Shown: piece after piece, positions 17,797-26,416 of the stretch
How the letters are laid out: each line of letters begins with the position of its first letter
Numbering within the stretch: the stretch's first letter is position 1
Source of the DNA: Ch67 sp041395845
Lineage (GTDB): Bacteria; Pseudomonadota; Gammaproteobacteria; Pseudomonadales; Ketobacteraceae
DNA: 64,000 nt
NCBI GenBank assembly: GCA_041395845.1
Contig: JAWKZS010000022.1
Span: forward strand, 9,159 to 73,158
Direction of reading: 5' to 3'
The notes under the pieces: model-generated
The model's input: only the letters and a program-made list of their open reading frames with translations
Database searches by the model: none
Told to the model about the DNA's origin: nothing
Translations under genes and position numbers: made by a program

Positions 17797-18345
17797 TTAT
17801 TGGGGGGGCGCCACCAGCGCCGCGCTGATGGCAAACAGACCGAAGGACAGGGCCAGGGACAGCAGATTCCCCTGCAGCCGGCTGATATTCAGGGCATGGG
17901 AATAGATGTGCCCCTTGATCAGCATGTCCCAGACATAGACGAACAATAAGGCGAACTGGCCCAGCGCAGCCAGCGCCGATTCCGGGCTTTGGGTGGCAAA
18001 GATCGCAAAACAGGCAAATTGCGGCACGGCCATCACGATGTCGGTACCCAGGGCCGCGGTGGCGGTCTGCACAAAGCGGCCGCCCGCGCGCTTGAACTGC
18101 AGCAGCAGGTAAAGCACCACCAGCCAGGCCGCCAGGGCCAGCCACTGCACCATCAGCTGGGTGGATACCGCCACATCCTGCTCGGGACGGGGCTGTTCGA
18201 CCCCGGACAGGATCACGATACTGAGGCTACCCAGCCCCGCCACTGTCAACAGCAGGATGGCCATCAGGGCCGGGGCAAAGGGAACGTCTTCCGGGCCGCG
18301 CCGGAACCGGCAGATCTGCCAGAACAATGCAAACAGGGGTTTCAA
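17797..18345 (-). CDS. Multi-pass membrane protein of unknown function
   Basis: 182 residues if started at TTG 18345, which has AAGGAG at good spacing; a longer ATG-started frame to 18414 lacks one. Four hydrophobic segments are visible (PALMAILLLTVAGLGSLSIV, LMVQWLALAAWLVVLYLLL, DIVMAVPQFACFAIFA and the final SLALSFGLFAISAALVA). The pattern resembles Yip1-like four-helix proteins, but I do not recognise a family with certainty. It lies directly upstream of mpl on the same strand, so it may be cotranscribed. Confidence 0.75.
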   Translation of the reverse strand: MKPLFALFWQICRFRRGPEDVPFAPALMAILLLTVAGLGSLSIVILSGVEQPRPEQDVAVSTQLMVQWLALAAWLVVLYLLLQFKRAGGRFVQTATAALGTDIVMAVPQFACFAIFATQSPESALAALGQFALLFVYVWDMLIKGHIYSHALNISRLQGNLLSLALSFGLFAISAALVAPPQ

Positions 18346-18482
18346 AGCGTACTCCTTGACGCGCAATCGCCCGTCATTGTGCCAAAACCCCGGCAAGGGC
18401 TCCAATGCCGGCATGAAAATAACCGGCGATTCCGCTATGATGCCGCCGAATTTGTGCCATGCCAGATCCTGGGAGACCCCGA

Positions 18483-19748
18483 ATGTCGAAACGTAACGCG
18501 TTCTACGCGCAGTCCGGCGGCGTGACTGCCGTGATCAATGCCAGTGCCTGCGGCGTGATCGAAACCGCGCGCCAGTATCCGGACCGCATCGGCAAGGTTT
18601 ACGCCGGCCACAACGGCATCGTCGGGGCCCTGACCGAGGACATGATCGACACCAGCTGCGAATCCGACGCCACCATCGCTGCCCTCAAACACACTCCCGG
18701 CGGCGCCTTCGGTTCCTGTCGCTACAAACTGCGTTCCTTCGAGGAAAACAAACGGGAATACGAGCGTCTGGTGGAAGTGTTCAAGGCCCACGACATCGGC
18801 TACTTCTTCTACAACGGCGGCGGCGATTCCCAGGACACCGCCAACAAGGTTTCCCAGATCAGCGAGCGCATGGGCTACCCGATCACCTGCATCGGCATCC
18901 CCAAGACCGTCGACAACGACCTGCCCTTCACCGACTGCTGCCCCGGCTTTGGCTCCGTCGCCAAGTATGTGGCCGTATCGACCCTGGAAGGCGCCCTGGA
19001 CGTGCGCTCCATGTGCGAAACCTCCACCAAGATCTTCATCATCGAAGTGATGGGCCGTCATGCCGGCTGGATCGCGGCGGCCGGCGCGCTGGCACGGGAA
19101 CAGGCCGGTGACCCGCCCCACATCATCGTGTTCCCGGAAATCAAGTTCGATCAGGAAGCCTTCCTGCGCAAGGTGAAGGCCAGCGTGAAAGACCACGGCT
19201 ACTGCGTGATCGTGGCGTCAGAAGGCGCGCAGAACCCGGATGGCACCTTCCTCGCCGACTCCGGCGGCAAGGACGCCTTCGGTCACACCCAGCTGGGTGG
19301 CGTGGCGCCCTATCTGGCCAGCATGATCAAGCGCGAACTCGGCTACAAATACCACTGGGCCCTGGCGGACTATCTGCAGCGGGCCGCCCGTCACATTGCT
19401 TCGGCCACCGATGTGGAACAGGCCTACGCGGTGGGCAAGGCGGCGGTGGAATTCGCCCTGGCCGGCAAGAACGCGGTGATGGCCACCATCGTGCGCAATC
19501 CGGGCCCGGAATATTCCTGGTCCATCGGTGAAGCGCCCCTGTCACAGGTCGCCAACGTGGAGCAGAAGATGCCGCGGGAATTCATTTCCGAGGATGGCTT
19601 CGATATCACTGCGCCCTGCCTGGAGTACTTGCGGCCGCTGATCCAGGGCGAAAGTTACCCGCCCTACCAGAACGGCATTCCGCAGATCGCCCGCCTGCGC
19701 AAGGTGAAAGTGGAAAAGCTGCTGAACACACCGTTCAGCCTGAAATGA
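18483..19748 (+). CDS. pfp: Diphosphate-dependent 6-phosphofructokinase
   Basis: 421 residues from ATG 18483, preceded by GGGAG. The enzyme phosphorylates fructose 6-phosphate reversibly; the PPi-dependent type is indicated by the phosphate-donor loop FYNGGGDSQDT and the PKTVDNDL substrate motif (ATP enzymes have GGDGS and GTIDND). MGRHAGWIAA and the long C-terminal lobe are also typical of the PPi group. It stands alone, divergent from the membrane protein, and ends in a strong terminator. Its presence suggests reversible, PPi-using glycolysis. Confidence 0.9.
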   Translation: MSKRNAFYAQSGGVTAVINASACGVIETARQYPDRIGKVYAGHNGIVGALTEDMIDTSCESDATIAALKHTPGGAFGSCRYKLRSFEENKREYERLVEVFKAHDIGYFFYNGGGDSQDTANKVSQISERMGYPITCIGIPKTVDNDLPFTDCCPGFGSVAKYVAVSTLEGALDVRSMCETSTKIFIIEVMGRHAGWIAAAGALAREQAGDPPHIIVFPEIKFDQEAFLRKVKASVKDHGYCVIVASEGAQNPDGTFLADSGGKDAFGHTQLGGVAPYLASMIKRELGYKYHWALADYLQRAARHIASATDVEQAYAVGKAAVEFALAGKNAVMATIVRNPGPEYSWSIGEAPLSQVANVEQKMPREFISEDGFDITAPCLEYLRPLIQGESYPPYQNGIPQIARLRKVKVEKLLNTPFSLK

Positions 19749-19749
19749 A

Positions 19750-19787
19750 AAAACGGGGGATGCCAGCAACATCCCCCGTTTTGTTTT
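19750..19787. terminator. Intrinsic terminator between pfp and the lipase gene
   Basis: A perfect 13-bp stem, AAAACGGGGGATG (19750-19762) pairing with CATCCCCCGTTTT (19770-19782), with a 7-base loop and T run. A runs on the left allow it to serve the convergent lipase gene too. Confidence 0.93.
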
Positions 19788-19817
19788 GACCGCCAATCCC
19801 GCGCCGGGCCCAAGCCC

Positions 19818-20981
19818 TCAGGGCAGCATCCGCCCCGCATCCCGCACCAGTCGGCCAACTTCGGTATGCAGGCGGATGAACACATAACGGATGAAGCGGT
19901 GAGTCAGGCTGACGCCTTCCTTCACCACGATGCCCAGCAGCTGGGCCATTTTCTTCACCAGACACACCACCCAGCTGGACAATTCCTTGCCCACATCAAA
20001 GGCGATCGACATCAGGTAGGCCAGCCGGTCGAGCAGCGTGAAGGTGGTCGCAAAGCCACCCACCAGCACCACACCGGCCGCCTGGATCACTTTCTTCACC
20101 ACATACCAGAGCGCGGCACCCAGCAGCTCCAGGGTGCTCGCTGTCAGCGCCAGCGCACCGTCGGCCTTGAGCCAGTTTTCGATGCTCTTGTCCAGATGCC
20201 CCTTGGGCCGGTTGCTGCGAATCTCGACCCAGGCCTTGCCCTTCACCGAACTCTTGTATTCGCCCATGGAGTGGTAGTACCAGGGCAACAGCTTCACCGA
20301 TGAATCAATCAGGTAATCCGCATCCGCATGGGGTACGTGAACGAATGGCCAGGTGGGCACCATGGGCACCGGGTCAGTACGGTGATAGACCCGGAAAATG
20401 TTATCGACACCAATGGCGGACGTGGCCTGACTGGCAAACAGATCCAGCCCTACCCGCGGGCTGCCGAAGGTGTACAGCTTCACTTCGCAGCTGAGCTGGG
20501 ATTTGAGCCAGTCCGCCGAGAGGGTCGCCAGTGCGCCGCCAAGGCTGTGTCCCACGCAGTGAATCGTGGTGATTTTGTGTTTGGCCAGGGTGCTGGTGAA
20601 GGTTTTCAGATGGGGCAGGAACGACTGGAAAGTGTAGTAGAACCCCTGATGCACGTAACCGCCGGTGGCAAACTGCTTGAGGCCGACGTTGGCATCGGTG
20701 AGTCCGTCCAGCAGGCTGGCGGTTCCCTTGAGCACCACAAAGGCCTGCCCCTTGTAGGCGCCCTTGCCCACCGCCGCCACCCCCATGACGTGCTCGCTCT
20801 TGATAAACAGGAACGCGCCGGTGGTGCCACTGAGTCCGCCTTTCAGCGCCGGACTGTCAAAGCCGTCCAATTCCATGTCGTCTTCGTATACGGCCTTGAA
20901 ATCTCCGCGGGTCAGATCGGATTTCACAACGTAGATGTCATCTGCCAGTTCCGAGGCGTATTGCGGTGTCAGCGCGACCAT
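19818..20981 (-). CDS. Class 3 lipase family protein with C-terminal membrane region
   Basis: 387 residues. The alpha/beta hydrolase core carries the nucleophile S146 in CVGHSLGGALATL, the acid D203 in RTDPVPMVP, and a catalytic His at H215 or H218. The C-terminal 110 residues hold hydrophobic helices (LTASTLELLGAALWYVVKKV, AAGVVLVGGFATTFTLLDR, WVVCLVKKMAQLLGIVVK) that could insert in or attach to a membrane. There is no signal peptide. A secreted small protein (DUF6795-like) lies 42 bp upstream on the same strand. The pair resembles lipase-partner pairs in some Gram-negatives, perhaps effector and immunity or chaperone, but this is inference. Confidence 0.86.
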   Translation of the reverse strand: MVALTPQYASELADDIYVVKSDLTRGDFKAVYEDDMELDGFDSPALKGGLSGTTGAFLFIKSEHVMGVAAVGKGAYKGQAFVVLKGTASLLDGLTDANVGLKQFATGGYVHQGFYYTFQSFLPHLKTFTSTLAKHKITTIHCVGHSLGGALATLSADWLKSQLSCEVKLYTFGSPRVGLDLFASQATSAIGVDNIFRVYHRTDPVPMVPTWPFVHVPHADADYLIDSSVKLLPWYYHSMGEYKSSVKGKAWVEIRSNRPKGHLDKSIENWLKADGALALTASTLELLGAALWYVVKKVIQAAGVVLVGGFATTFTLLDRLAYLMSIAFDVGKELSSWVVCLVKKMAQLLGIVVKEGVSLTHRFIRYVFIRLHTEVGRLVRDAGRMLP

Positions 20982-21023
20982 GAGGCATTCCCTTGTTAAA
21001 GCTGGATGGAAGAAGTGGCTGGC

Positions 21024-21533
21024 TTACCAGGTGCAGCTGGTACGCAGAATGGAACCAAACTCACGGTGCAGCTGCAGGTCCGCACTCAATTCGCAGGTCA
21101 GGTGCAATGGCTGGCCGCCCAGTTCGGCGTTTTCATCAGGCTTGCGCTTGGTGTTCGACCAGATCTTGTATTCCTTGCCCTGGTATTCCACCACCAGCGA
21201 CTGTGCCGCCACGAATTCCGCCGGCAGGAATTTCACCACCGAACGCTGGTACAGAGCCGGCATTTCGAACTGGCCGCTGGCATCCGCTGTGGCTTCGTCG
21301 CTGTCCTTGGCCTGGTACTCCACCTGGCGTTTGACCACGGCACCGGCCGCAGGCTGGCCATTGAGCAGCAACGTACCTTTCACGGCAGAAAAGACACAGG
21401 ATTTTCCGGCATCCAGAATGGACATGGCGTTGGCCTCCCTTGGCGGCAATACAAAACAAACGAGCACAAACAGCAGTGCGAGCAGACAGCGCGGCGCCAG
21501 CAGCGCCGGTGGAACGATGGTCGAGCGGTGCAT
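21024..21533 (-). CDS. Secreted DUF6795-like protein beside the lipase
   Basis: 169 residues with a clear signal peptide (about 1-36, ending LPPREANA). The mature protein has an Ig-like or carboxypeptidase-regulatory-like pattern: KGTLLLNGQPAAGAVVKRQV, TADASGQFEMP, then YKIWSNTKRKPDEN and conserved cysteines in SCVFS, LTCEL and TSCTW. This fits the DUF6795 family. Encoded immediately upstream of the lipase on the same strand, it is likely exported to the periplasm and may bind or neutralise the lipase. Function unproven. Confidence 0.75.
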   Translation of the reverse strand: MHRSTIVPPALLAPRCLLALLFVLVCFVLPPREANAMSILDAGKSCVFSAVKGTLLLNGQPAAGAVVKRQVEYQAKDSDEATADASGQFEMPALYQRSVVKFLPAEFVAAQSLVVEYQGKEYKIWSNTKRKPDENAELGGQPLHLTCELSADLQLHREFGSILRTSCTW

Positions 21534-21678
21534 ATTTCCCCTTCCCTGCGATGAGGGCTGAAACCATAGACTGGATGGTTTGCCCGTACCAATGGCCGCA
21601 GTTTACGGTGTGACGGGCGACAGGGGAATGGCAGATTGCCGGAGGAAAGCGGGAAAATTGCTCAGGAAGCGTACAGCC

Positions 21679-22419
21679 TCAGCGCCGACGCCGATGGCGC
21701 CGCCAGCGTCCGATCCAGGTAAACAGGCCGCTGGCCGCCAGCAGAATCACGACAATGCCCACCAGATCCACCACCAGTACACCCGCGCTACCAAACAGGC
21801 GACCGCTATGCAGATCCAGCAATACCTGTTCCCGCGAGATGCCGGGCACCGGATTGCGCTGCGCCAGCCAGTCTTGCAGGTCTGCCGGCAAGGGCGCGGC
21901 GCTGGACCAGGACAATGCCGCGCCCCCGGTAAACGCCGACCAGCTGCCAGTGGCGTCGCTGTAGTGCCAGACCGCCGCCGACGTACGCAGCAACAGGCCA
22001 TCCTCATGGGCGGTCACGGCCAGCGCCTGATCCGGCAGCTGCGTGACCCGCTCGATCAGTTCGCCGGACGGCTCCAGCAACAGCAGCACGTTGCCGCACA
22101 GCAGCGCCAGCATGTCCGGTTGCACCGCGACACCCAGCAAGGTATCCGGGCATTCCACCGCCAGTGGCTGGCGATCGCGATACAGCTGATGTCCCACCTG
22201 GGTGAACCAGTGCTCCTGCAGCGGAAAGCCTTTGTCGATAACAGTAACCGGAATCCCGTACAGCCGGGCAACCAGCGCGGAATACACCGGCTGCTTGTGC
22301 CAGCCCATGGATTGGCTGTGATTGATCAGGATGCCGGTAACAGCGAGCAAAATCACCAGCAGCGCCACCATCAGGCCAAGCCGACGATGCCACTGCACCC
22401 ACCACACCAGACGAAGCAT
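21679..22419 (-). CDS. PepSY-associated membrane protein
   Basis: 246 residues. The N-terminal helix RLGLMVALLVILLAVTGILINHS begins after a WVQWHRR motif characteristic of PepSY-associated transmembrane proteins, with a periplasmic domain of about 170 residues and a second helix (VLVVDLVGIVVILLAASGLFTWIG) at the C terminus. Such proteins often accompany extracytoplasmic flavoproteins and move electrons across the inner membrane. Here it follows an FMN-binding protein by 21 bp, and is the last gene of the five-gene MpaB/DUF2236 unit. Electron transfer role is inferred. Confidence 0.8.
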   Translation of the reverse strand: MLRLVWWVQWHRRLGLMVALLVILLAVTGILINHSQSMGWHKQPVYSALVARLYGIPVTVIDKGFPLQEHWFTQVGHQLYRDRQPLAVECPDTLLGVAVQPDMLALLCGNVLLLLEPSGELIERVTQLPDQALAVTAHEDGLLLRTSAAVWHYSDATGSWSAFTGGAALSWSSAAPLPADLQDWLAQRNPVPGISREQVLLDLHSGRLFGSAGVLVVDLVGIVVILLAASGLFTWIGRWRRHRRRR

Positions 22420-22440
22420 AAGCCGGAATCCTGAGAATCG

Positions 22441-22995
22441 TTATTGCGCGGCTTTCGCCAGCACTTTCTGCTGCATTACCAGCACCAGTTGGGCCACCCG
22501 GGAAACCGCATGCACAGACAGGGTTGCGCCGGTGATGCCATCGATGGTGCGCGACAGATCGCCGTTATCCGTCAGGGTGATGCTGCGAAACTGATCGGTA
22601 AAAAATTGCTGGTGGACTTCACCGCCGCGCTCTTCCCGGTACACCAGAATCTTTACCTGATCGATGGCGTTGCCTTCCACCACCAAGCCGATGGTGATGG
22701 GCATATCCTTGCCGATCTCGTCGATGATCCAGGCGGTGCGCTCACCGGCAATCCAGTAACGAATCCGCATGCCCTCGTAAGGATGGTGCAGGATACGTTC
22801 AGCGGTTTTTTTCAGCGCCGCGTCGAGCCGCAACATTTTCCACTGCGGCTCAACTCCGTTGAACGCTTCGGCAATGAAGTCCTCGCTGGTCTGGTACAGG
22901 ATCTGGGGAATTCCCATGGACCAGCCAGAACGGCCCAGCAGCAGGCCGCTCATCAACATCACGATCAACAGACAATGCTTAAGACAACGCTTCAC
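22441..22995 (-). CDS. Exported FMN-binding (covalently flavinylated) protein
   Basis: 184 residues from GTG 22995; a TTG 12 bp upstream is an alternative. A signal-anchor (CLLIVMLMSGLLLGRSGWS) leads to an FMN-binding domain ending DGITGATLSVHAV. The sequence DGITGATLS matches the flavinylation motif in which the Thr is covalently linked to FMN by ApbE. The domain thus likely acts as a periplasmic electron carrier. It lies 28 bp after a lipoprotein oxygenase gene and 21 bp before the PepSY membrane protein, so the three are cotranscribed. The electron acceptor or donor is unknown; no apbE gene is in the window. Confidence 0.85.
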   Translation of the reverse strand: MKRCLKHCLLIVMLMSGLLLGRSGWSMGIPQILYQTSEDFIAEAFNGVEPQWKMLRLDAALKKTAERILHHPYEGMRIRYWIAGERTAWIIDEIGKDMPITIGLVVEGNAIDQVKILVYREERGGEVHQQFFTDQFRSITLTDNGDLSRTIDGITGATLSVHAVSRVAQLVLVMQQKVLAKAAQ

Positions 22996-23023
22996 ACCAC
23001 TACCCAACAGCCAGTCAGACGAC

Positions 23024-24646
23024 TCAGTTTACCATGCGCTCGAAGCCCAGGCCGGTCTTGATCAGGCTGCGATAATAGGCGCCGACACGCTCGCCACGCA
23101 GACGGGCTTCCGCTTCGTACTGGATCGGGTTGATCCGAATGGCATCCGGCATCATCCAGTTGAACAGTTTGGCGCTGCCCATCAGCCACATGAAGTTGAC
23201 CTTGTCGATGTTGTCCGGCGTCATGCCGTAACCTTCGGCCACCGGCGCTGGCAGGGTGACGGAGGTAACGACTTCCTGCGCCCACAGCGGCACAATCAGC
23301 CACAGGGAACGCGGGGTGAACAGATCGTCCTTGAGGCCGCGGGTGTTATTGGTCACCGTCAGCTGCGGGCTGTACCACATGGACTCGTTGTAATCCATGA
23401 ATTCATTCCAGGTGCGCGGCAACGCGCCTTCAGGAATTCCAAACATCATGGCGAACAGTTTGGTTTCTTCGTAGAAGCGATCCTTTTCTGCCTGGGTCAG
23501 CGGGCCTTCGATATCTTCATACATGGTCACCAGGGTTTCCCACAGGGTAGCGTGCACCCAGATCATGGAATTGATCTCGTTGGCGCGGTATTCGGAATCC
23601 TGCTTGAATGCACCGGCCGGATAGGGAATCTTGCCCTGGATTTCGTTGTGGGACTTGTGAATGGTGTTGGCCGCCGCCATCACCTGGGGCATGCTGCCGT
23701 AGACAATCGTGTTGATACCGATAAAGGTGCGGCGCGCGCGTTCCACCGGGTCATAACGCACAATCGAGTGCTCGTCGATACCGGCGGTGATCCAGGGATG
23801 TGCCGTCTGCAGCAACAATGCACGGCCTGCGCCCATACCAGCCGGTGTGACCGGCGCCGACAGCTTCCACATCATCGAACCGGGACCAAACAGGCCGATG
23901 CGCGGATCCGGCATTTTACCGTGCAGTTTGATCAGCTGTTTGCAGAAATCCTGATCGTCGATCCAGCGTGGCAGCGGAGCTTCACCACTGGCCGGCACCA
24001 GGGTGCGCACGGCATCACCGTCGACGATTTCTGCTGCGTTCATTTTTGCTGCGTCAGGCATGTAACCGTTGGCGCAGGGGCTGCTCAGATAACCGGTTTC
24101 GGCCCGCACCAGTTCAATTTCCACCTGGGTGTCAGCCTTTTTCATGTCGATTTTTTCCGGCAGATAATAGCGGCTGACCTGCATGTAATCGTCGTACTCG
24201 ATGTCCCAGCCGTCTTCCTGCAATTCTGACAGCAGGTTGTCGTCCTGCTCCAGCTTGGCGTCATCGGTCGCCGGCAGCGCGCGCAGCCAGTAGGTCATGT
24301 TGTCCAGCGGCAGGGCGTTCTGCAGCGTGTCTGCCAGCGCTTTGCCTTCGGAGGTTTTGGCTTCCACCTGGATGGATTCCGGTTCGCCTTCCCGCCCCTT
24401 CACCACTGCCTGCACCGGCGCCACCGGTGATTCGGGCTTAATGGCGATTTCATATTCGCCATTGATGTTTTTGTACTCGAAGAAGGTTTCCTGCTTGCCC
24501 TGTTTATCCTTGATGGCAACCGCACCTTCTACCGACCATTCGCTCAGGGTTTCCGGATTGACGGGGACAAAATCCTTGCTCGGCAACGATGAGCATCCCT
24601 GCAGTACCAGGATTGCCGCCAGCGCGCTGGTTTTGATGGTTTTCAT
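23024..24646 (-). CDS. Lipoprotein with MpaB/DUF2236 oxygenase-like domain
   Basis: 540 residues with lipobox AAILVLQGC (Cys 18), so it is anchored at the cell surface or periplasm. The first 230 residues are not recognised. The C-terminal half (about 235-480) is a DUF2236 domain, the fold of fungal MpaB and of latex-clearing and rubber oxygenases: GPGSMMWKL, LLQTAHPWITAGI, YDPVERARRTFIGI and the conserved MIWVHATLWETLVTMY. DUF2236 proteins are heme-binding oxygenases or radical cleaving enzymes acting on isoprenoid C=C bonds. It is the third gene of the unit and its paralogue is the first. The substrate is not predictable. Confidence 0.85.
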   Translation of the reverse strand: MKTIKTSALAAILVLQGCSSLPSKDFVPVNPETLSEWSVEGAVAIKDKQGKQETFFEYKNINGEYEIAIKPESPVAPVQAVVKGREGEPESIQVEAKTSEGKALADTLQNALPLDNMTYWLRALPATDDAKLEQDDNLLSELQEDGWDIEYDDYMQVSRYYLPEKIDMKKADTQVEIELVRAETGYLSSPCANGYMPDAAKMNAAEIVDGDAVRTLVPASGEAPLPRWIDDQDFCKQLIKLHGKMPDPRIGLFGPGSMMWKLSAPVTPAGMGAGRALLLQTAHPWITAGIDEHSIVRYDPVERARRTFIGINTIVYGSMPQVMAAANTIHKSHNEIQGKIPYPAGAFKQDSEYRANEINSMIWVHATLWETLVTMYEDIEGPLTQAEKDRFYEETKLFAMMFGIPEGALPRTWNEFMDYNESMWYSPQLTVTNNTRGLKDDLFTPRSLWLIVPLWAQEVVTSVTLPAPVAEGYGMTPDNIDKVNFMWLMGSAKLFNWMMPDAIRINPIQYEAEARLRGERVGAYYRSLIKTGLGFERMVN

Positions 24647-24696
24647 AGTATTCCCTCTGTGTCCTTATTTTTTTTGTATTCGTGCGCGGTCCGCGA

Positions 24697-26373
24697 TCAC
24701 GCGTTGGGGCGCAGCGCTTTCTTGTCGATCTTGCCCACGGAGGTCAGCGGGATGGCATCGACGAAATAAATTTCCTTGGGTACCTTGTAGGGCGCCATGT
24801 TGCTGCGGCAGAAGCTGGTGAGCGCTTCGCGCATTTCGGCTTCGCTCAGTGTGGTGCCAGGACGCACCTGCACATACAGCTGCACGATATCGTTACCAGG
24901 ACGCGCCGTATCCGGCTTGCCCACGATGGCGCTCATGGCGACGAACGGCACTTCCGCCAGTTTGGTTTCGACTTCCACCGAAAACACCTTGTAGCCGCCG
25001 ACGATCAGCATATCCTTGCTGCGATCGCAGATTTTCAGATAGCCGTCCTGATCCAGAAAACCGATGTCGCCGGTGTACATCCAGATCTTGCCATCCCGCT
25101 CCCGCAGCGCCTTGGCATTGGCCTCTGGCGCCGCCAGATAGCCCTGCATCACCTGCGGACCACTGACGATGACTTCGCCCGGTTCACCCTGCGGCATCGG
25201 ATCGAGTCCGGTTTCCGCATCCACGATCAGCAGATCGGTACCCGGCAGCGGCACACCGACAAAACCGGGCTTGAATTTGTTGGCGGGATTGAGAGTCTGC
25301 ACCGGCGCGGTTTCCGTCATGCCATACACTTCGCAGAAACGGTTTTTGCCGATGATGGTTTCCAGGCGTTTGATTTCTTCTTCGGCGAACGGTGCAGCAC
25401 CGGAAATCGCCATGCGCAGGCCGGAAAAATCCAGGCTGCGGAAACTGTCGCTGGCCATCAGCATCTGGAACAGTGCCGGCACACCGGCCAGTACCGTGGG
25501 CGGATGCATTTTCATCGCGCCACAGAACTGTTCCATATTGCGCGGATCAGGAATCACCAGAAACGTGGACGCAGTACGAATGGCATTGAGCAGCACCGCC
25601 GCACCACCGATATGGAAAAACGGAAACGCCGAGGCCACGGTTTCCATGCCTTCGCGATAGCCGTAAAACACGTTGGCCTGCACGTTGTTGATGAAAATGT
25701 TGCGCGACGTCAGCTGCGCCCCTTTGGCTTTGCCGGTGGTGCCGCCGGTGTATTGCAGATAGAGGATTTTGTCGATGGACACCGGCACCCGCACCGGTTC
25801 CACCGACGCCGCCTGCAGCAGCGCATCCAGCCCCTGCACGTTCACCCGATCGACACCCACCGGATTGGGCGTGGCCTTGGGCAGAGTGGGCATCAGTTCG
25901 GTTGCGGTGCTCACCAGGATCAGCTTCAGGGTCGGCACCGCTTCTGCCAGCTTTTCCCCCATGGCTTCATACAGGGCATCCAGGGTCAGCAGCGCGTTGA
26001 CCTGGGCATCTTCGCATTGGGCAATGGCTTCCCGCGGGGTCAACAAGGGCGACAGACTGGTCAGCACCACACCGAGCCGGGCCGCTGCGGTCATCGCCAC
26101 TACGTACTGGGGCACGTTGGGCAGCTGGATCGCCAGCACGCTGCCCGGGCCGATGCCCTGGGCCTGCAGACCATTGGCCAGACGATCCACCAGCTGATCC
26201 AGCTGGCGATAGGTGATGGATACCCCCAGATACGCCAGCGCAATCCGGTCGCCGTAACGGGCGCTGTGATCACGCACATAGTCGGACAGTGTTTTTTCCG
26301 GCAGTGGCGGAATCTGTTCCCATTGCTGGCCCAATTCGGCATACGTGGACAGCCATGGCCGTTGCTGTGACAT
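24697..26373 (-). CDS. AMP-binding acyl-CoA ligase
   Basis: 558 residues from ATG 26373, preceded by GGGGGAG; a longer frame has no ribosome site. An ANL superfamily enzyme: P-loop YTGGTTGKAKG, A5 motif YGMTETAP, A8 region YTGDIGFLDQDGYLKICDR, and the catalytic lysine in VGKIDKKALR near the C terminus. It forms acyl-AMP from a carboxylic acid and transfers it to CoA, probably long-chain or medium-chain fatty acid type. It lies between two MpaB/DUF2236 oxygenase-like genes (44 and 50 bp gaps), so it likely activates the carboxylic acid produced by oxidative cleavage. Confidence 0.92.
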   Translation of the reverse strand: MSQQRPWLSTYAELGQQWEQIPPLPEKTLSDYVRDHSARYGDRIALAYLGVSITYRQLDQLVDRLANGLQAQGIGPGSVLAIQLPNVPQYVVAMTAAARLGVVLTSLSPLLTPREAIAQCEDAQVNALLTLDALYEAMGEKLAEAVPTLKLILVSTATELMPTLPKATPNPVGVDRVNVQGLDALLQAASVEPVRVPVSIDKILYLQYTGGTTGKAKGAQLTSRNIFINNVQANVFYGYREGMETVASAFPFFHIGGAAVLLNAIRTASTFLVIPDPRNMEQFCGAMKMHPPTVLAGVPALFQMLMASDSFRSLDFSGLRMAISGAAPFAEEEIKRLETIIGKNRFCEVYGMTETAPVQTLNPANKFKPGFVGVPLPGTDLLIVDAETGLDPMPQGEPGEVIVSGPQVMQGYLAAPEANAKALRERDGKIWMYTGDIGFLDQDGYLKICDRSKDMLIVGGYKVFSVEVETKLAEVPFVAMSAIVGKPDTARPGNDIVQLYVQVRPGTTLSEAEMREALTSFCRSNMAPYKVPKEIYFVDAIPLTSVGKIDKKALRPNA

Positions 26374-26416
26374 CGTGCTACTCCCCCTGTACTTCAAATG
26401 CCAATGACTGGCTTTT

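Noticed and set aside
24682..26370. Plus-strand open frame (562 codons) opposite the acyl-CoA ligase
   Set aside because: Antisense shadow of a gene with all ANL motifs; no ribosome site or recognisable domain.
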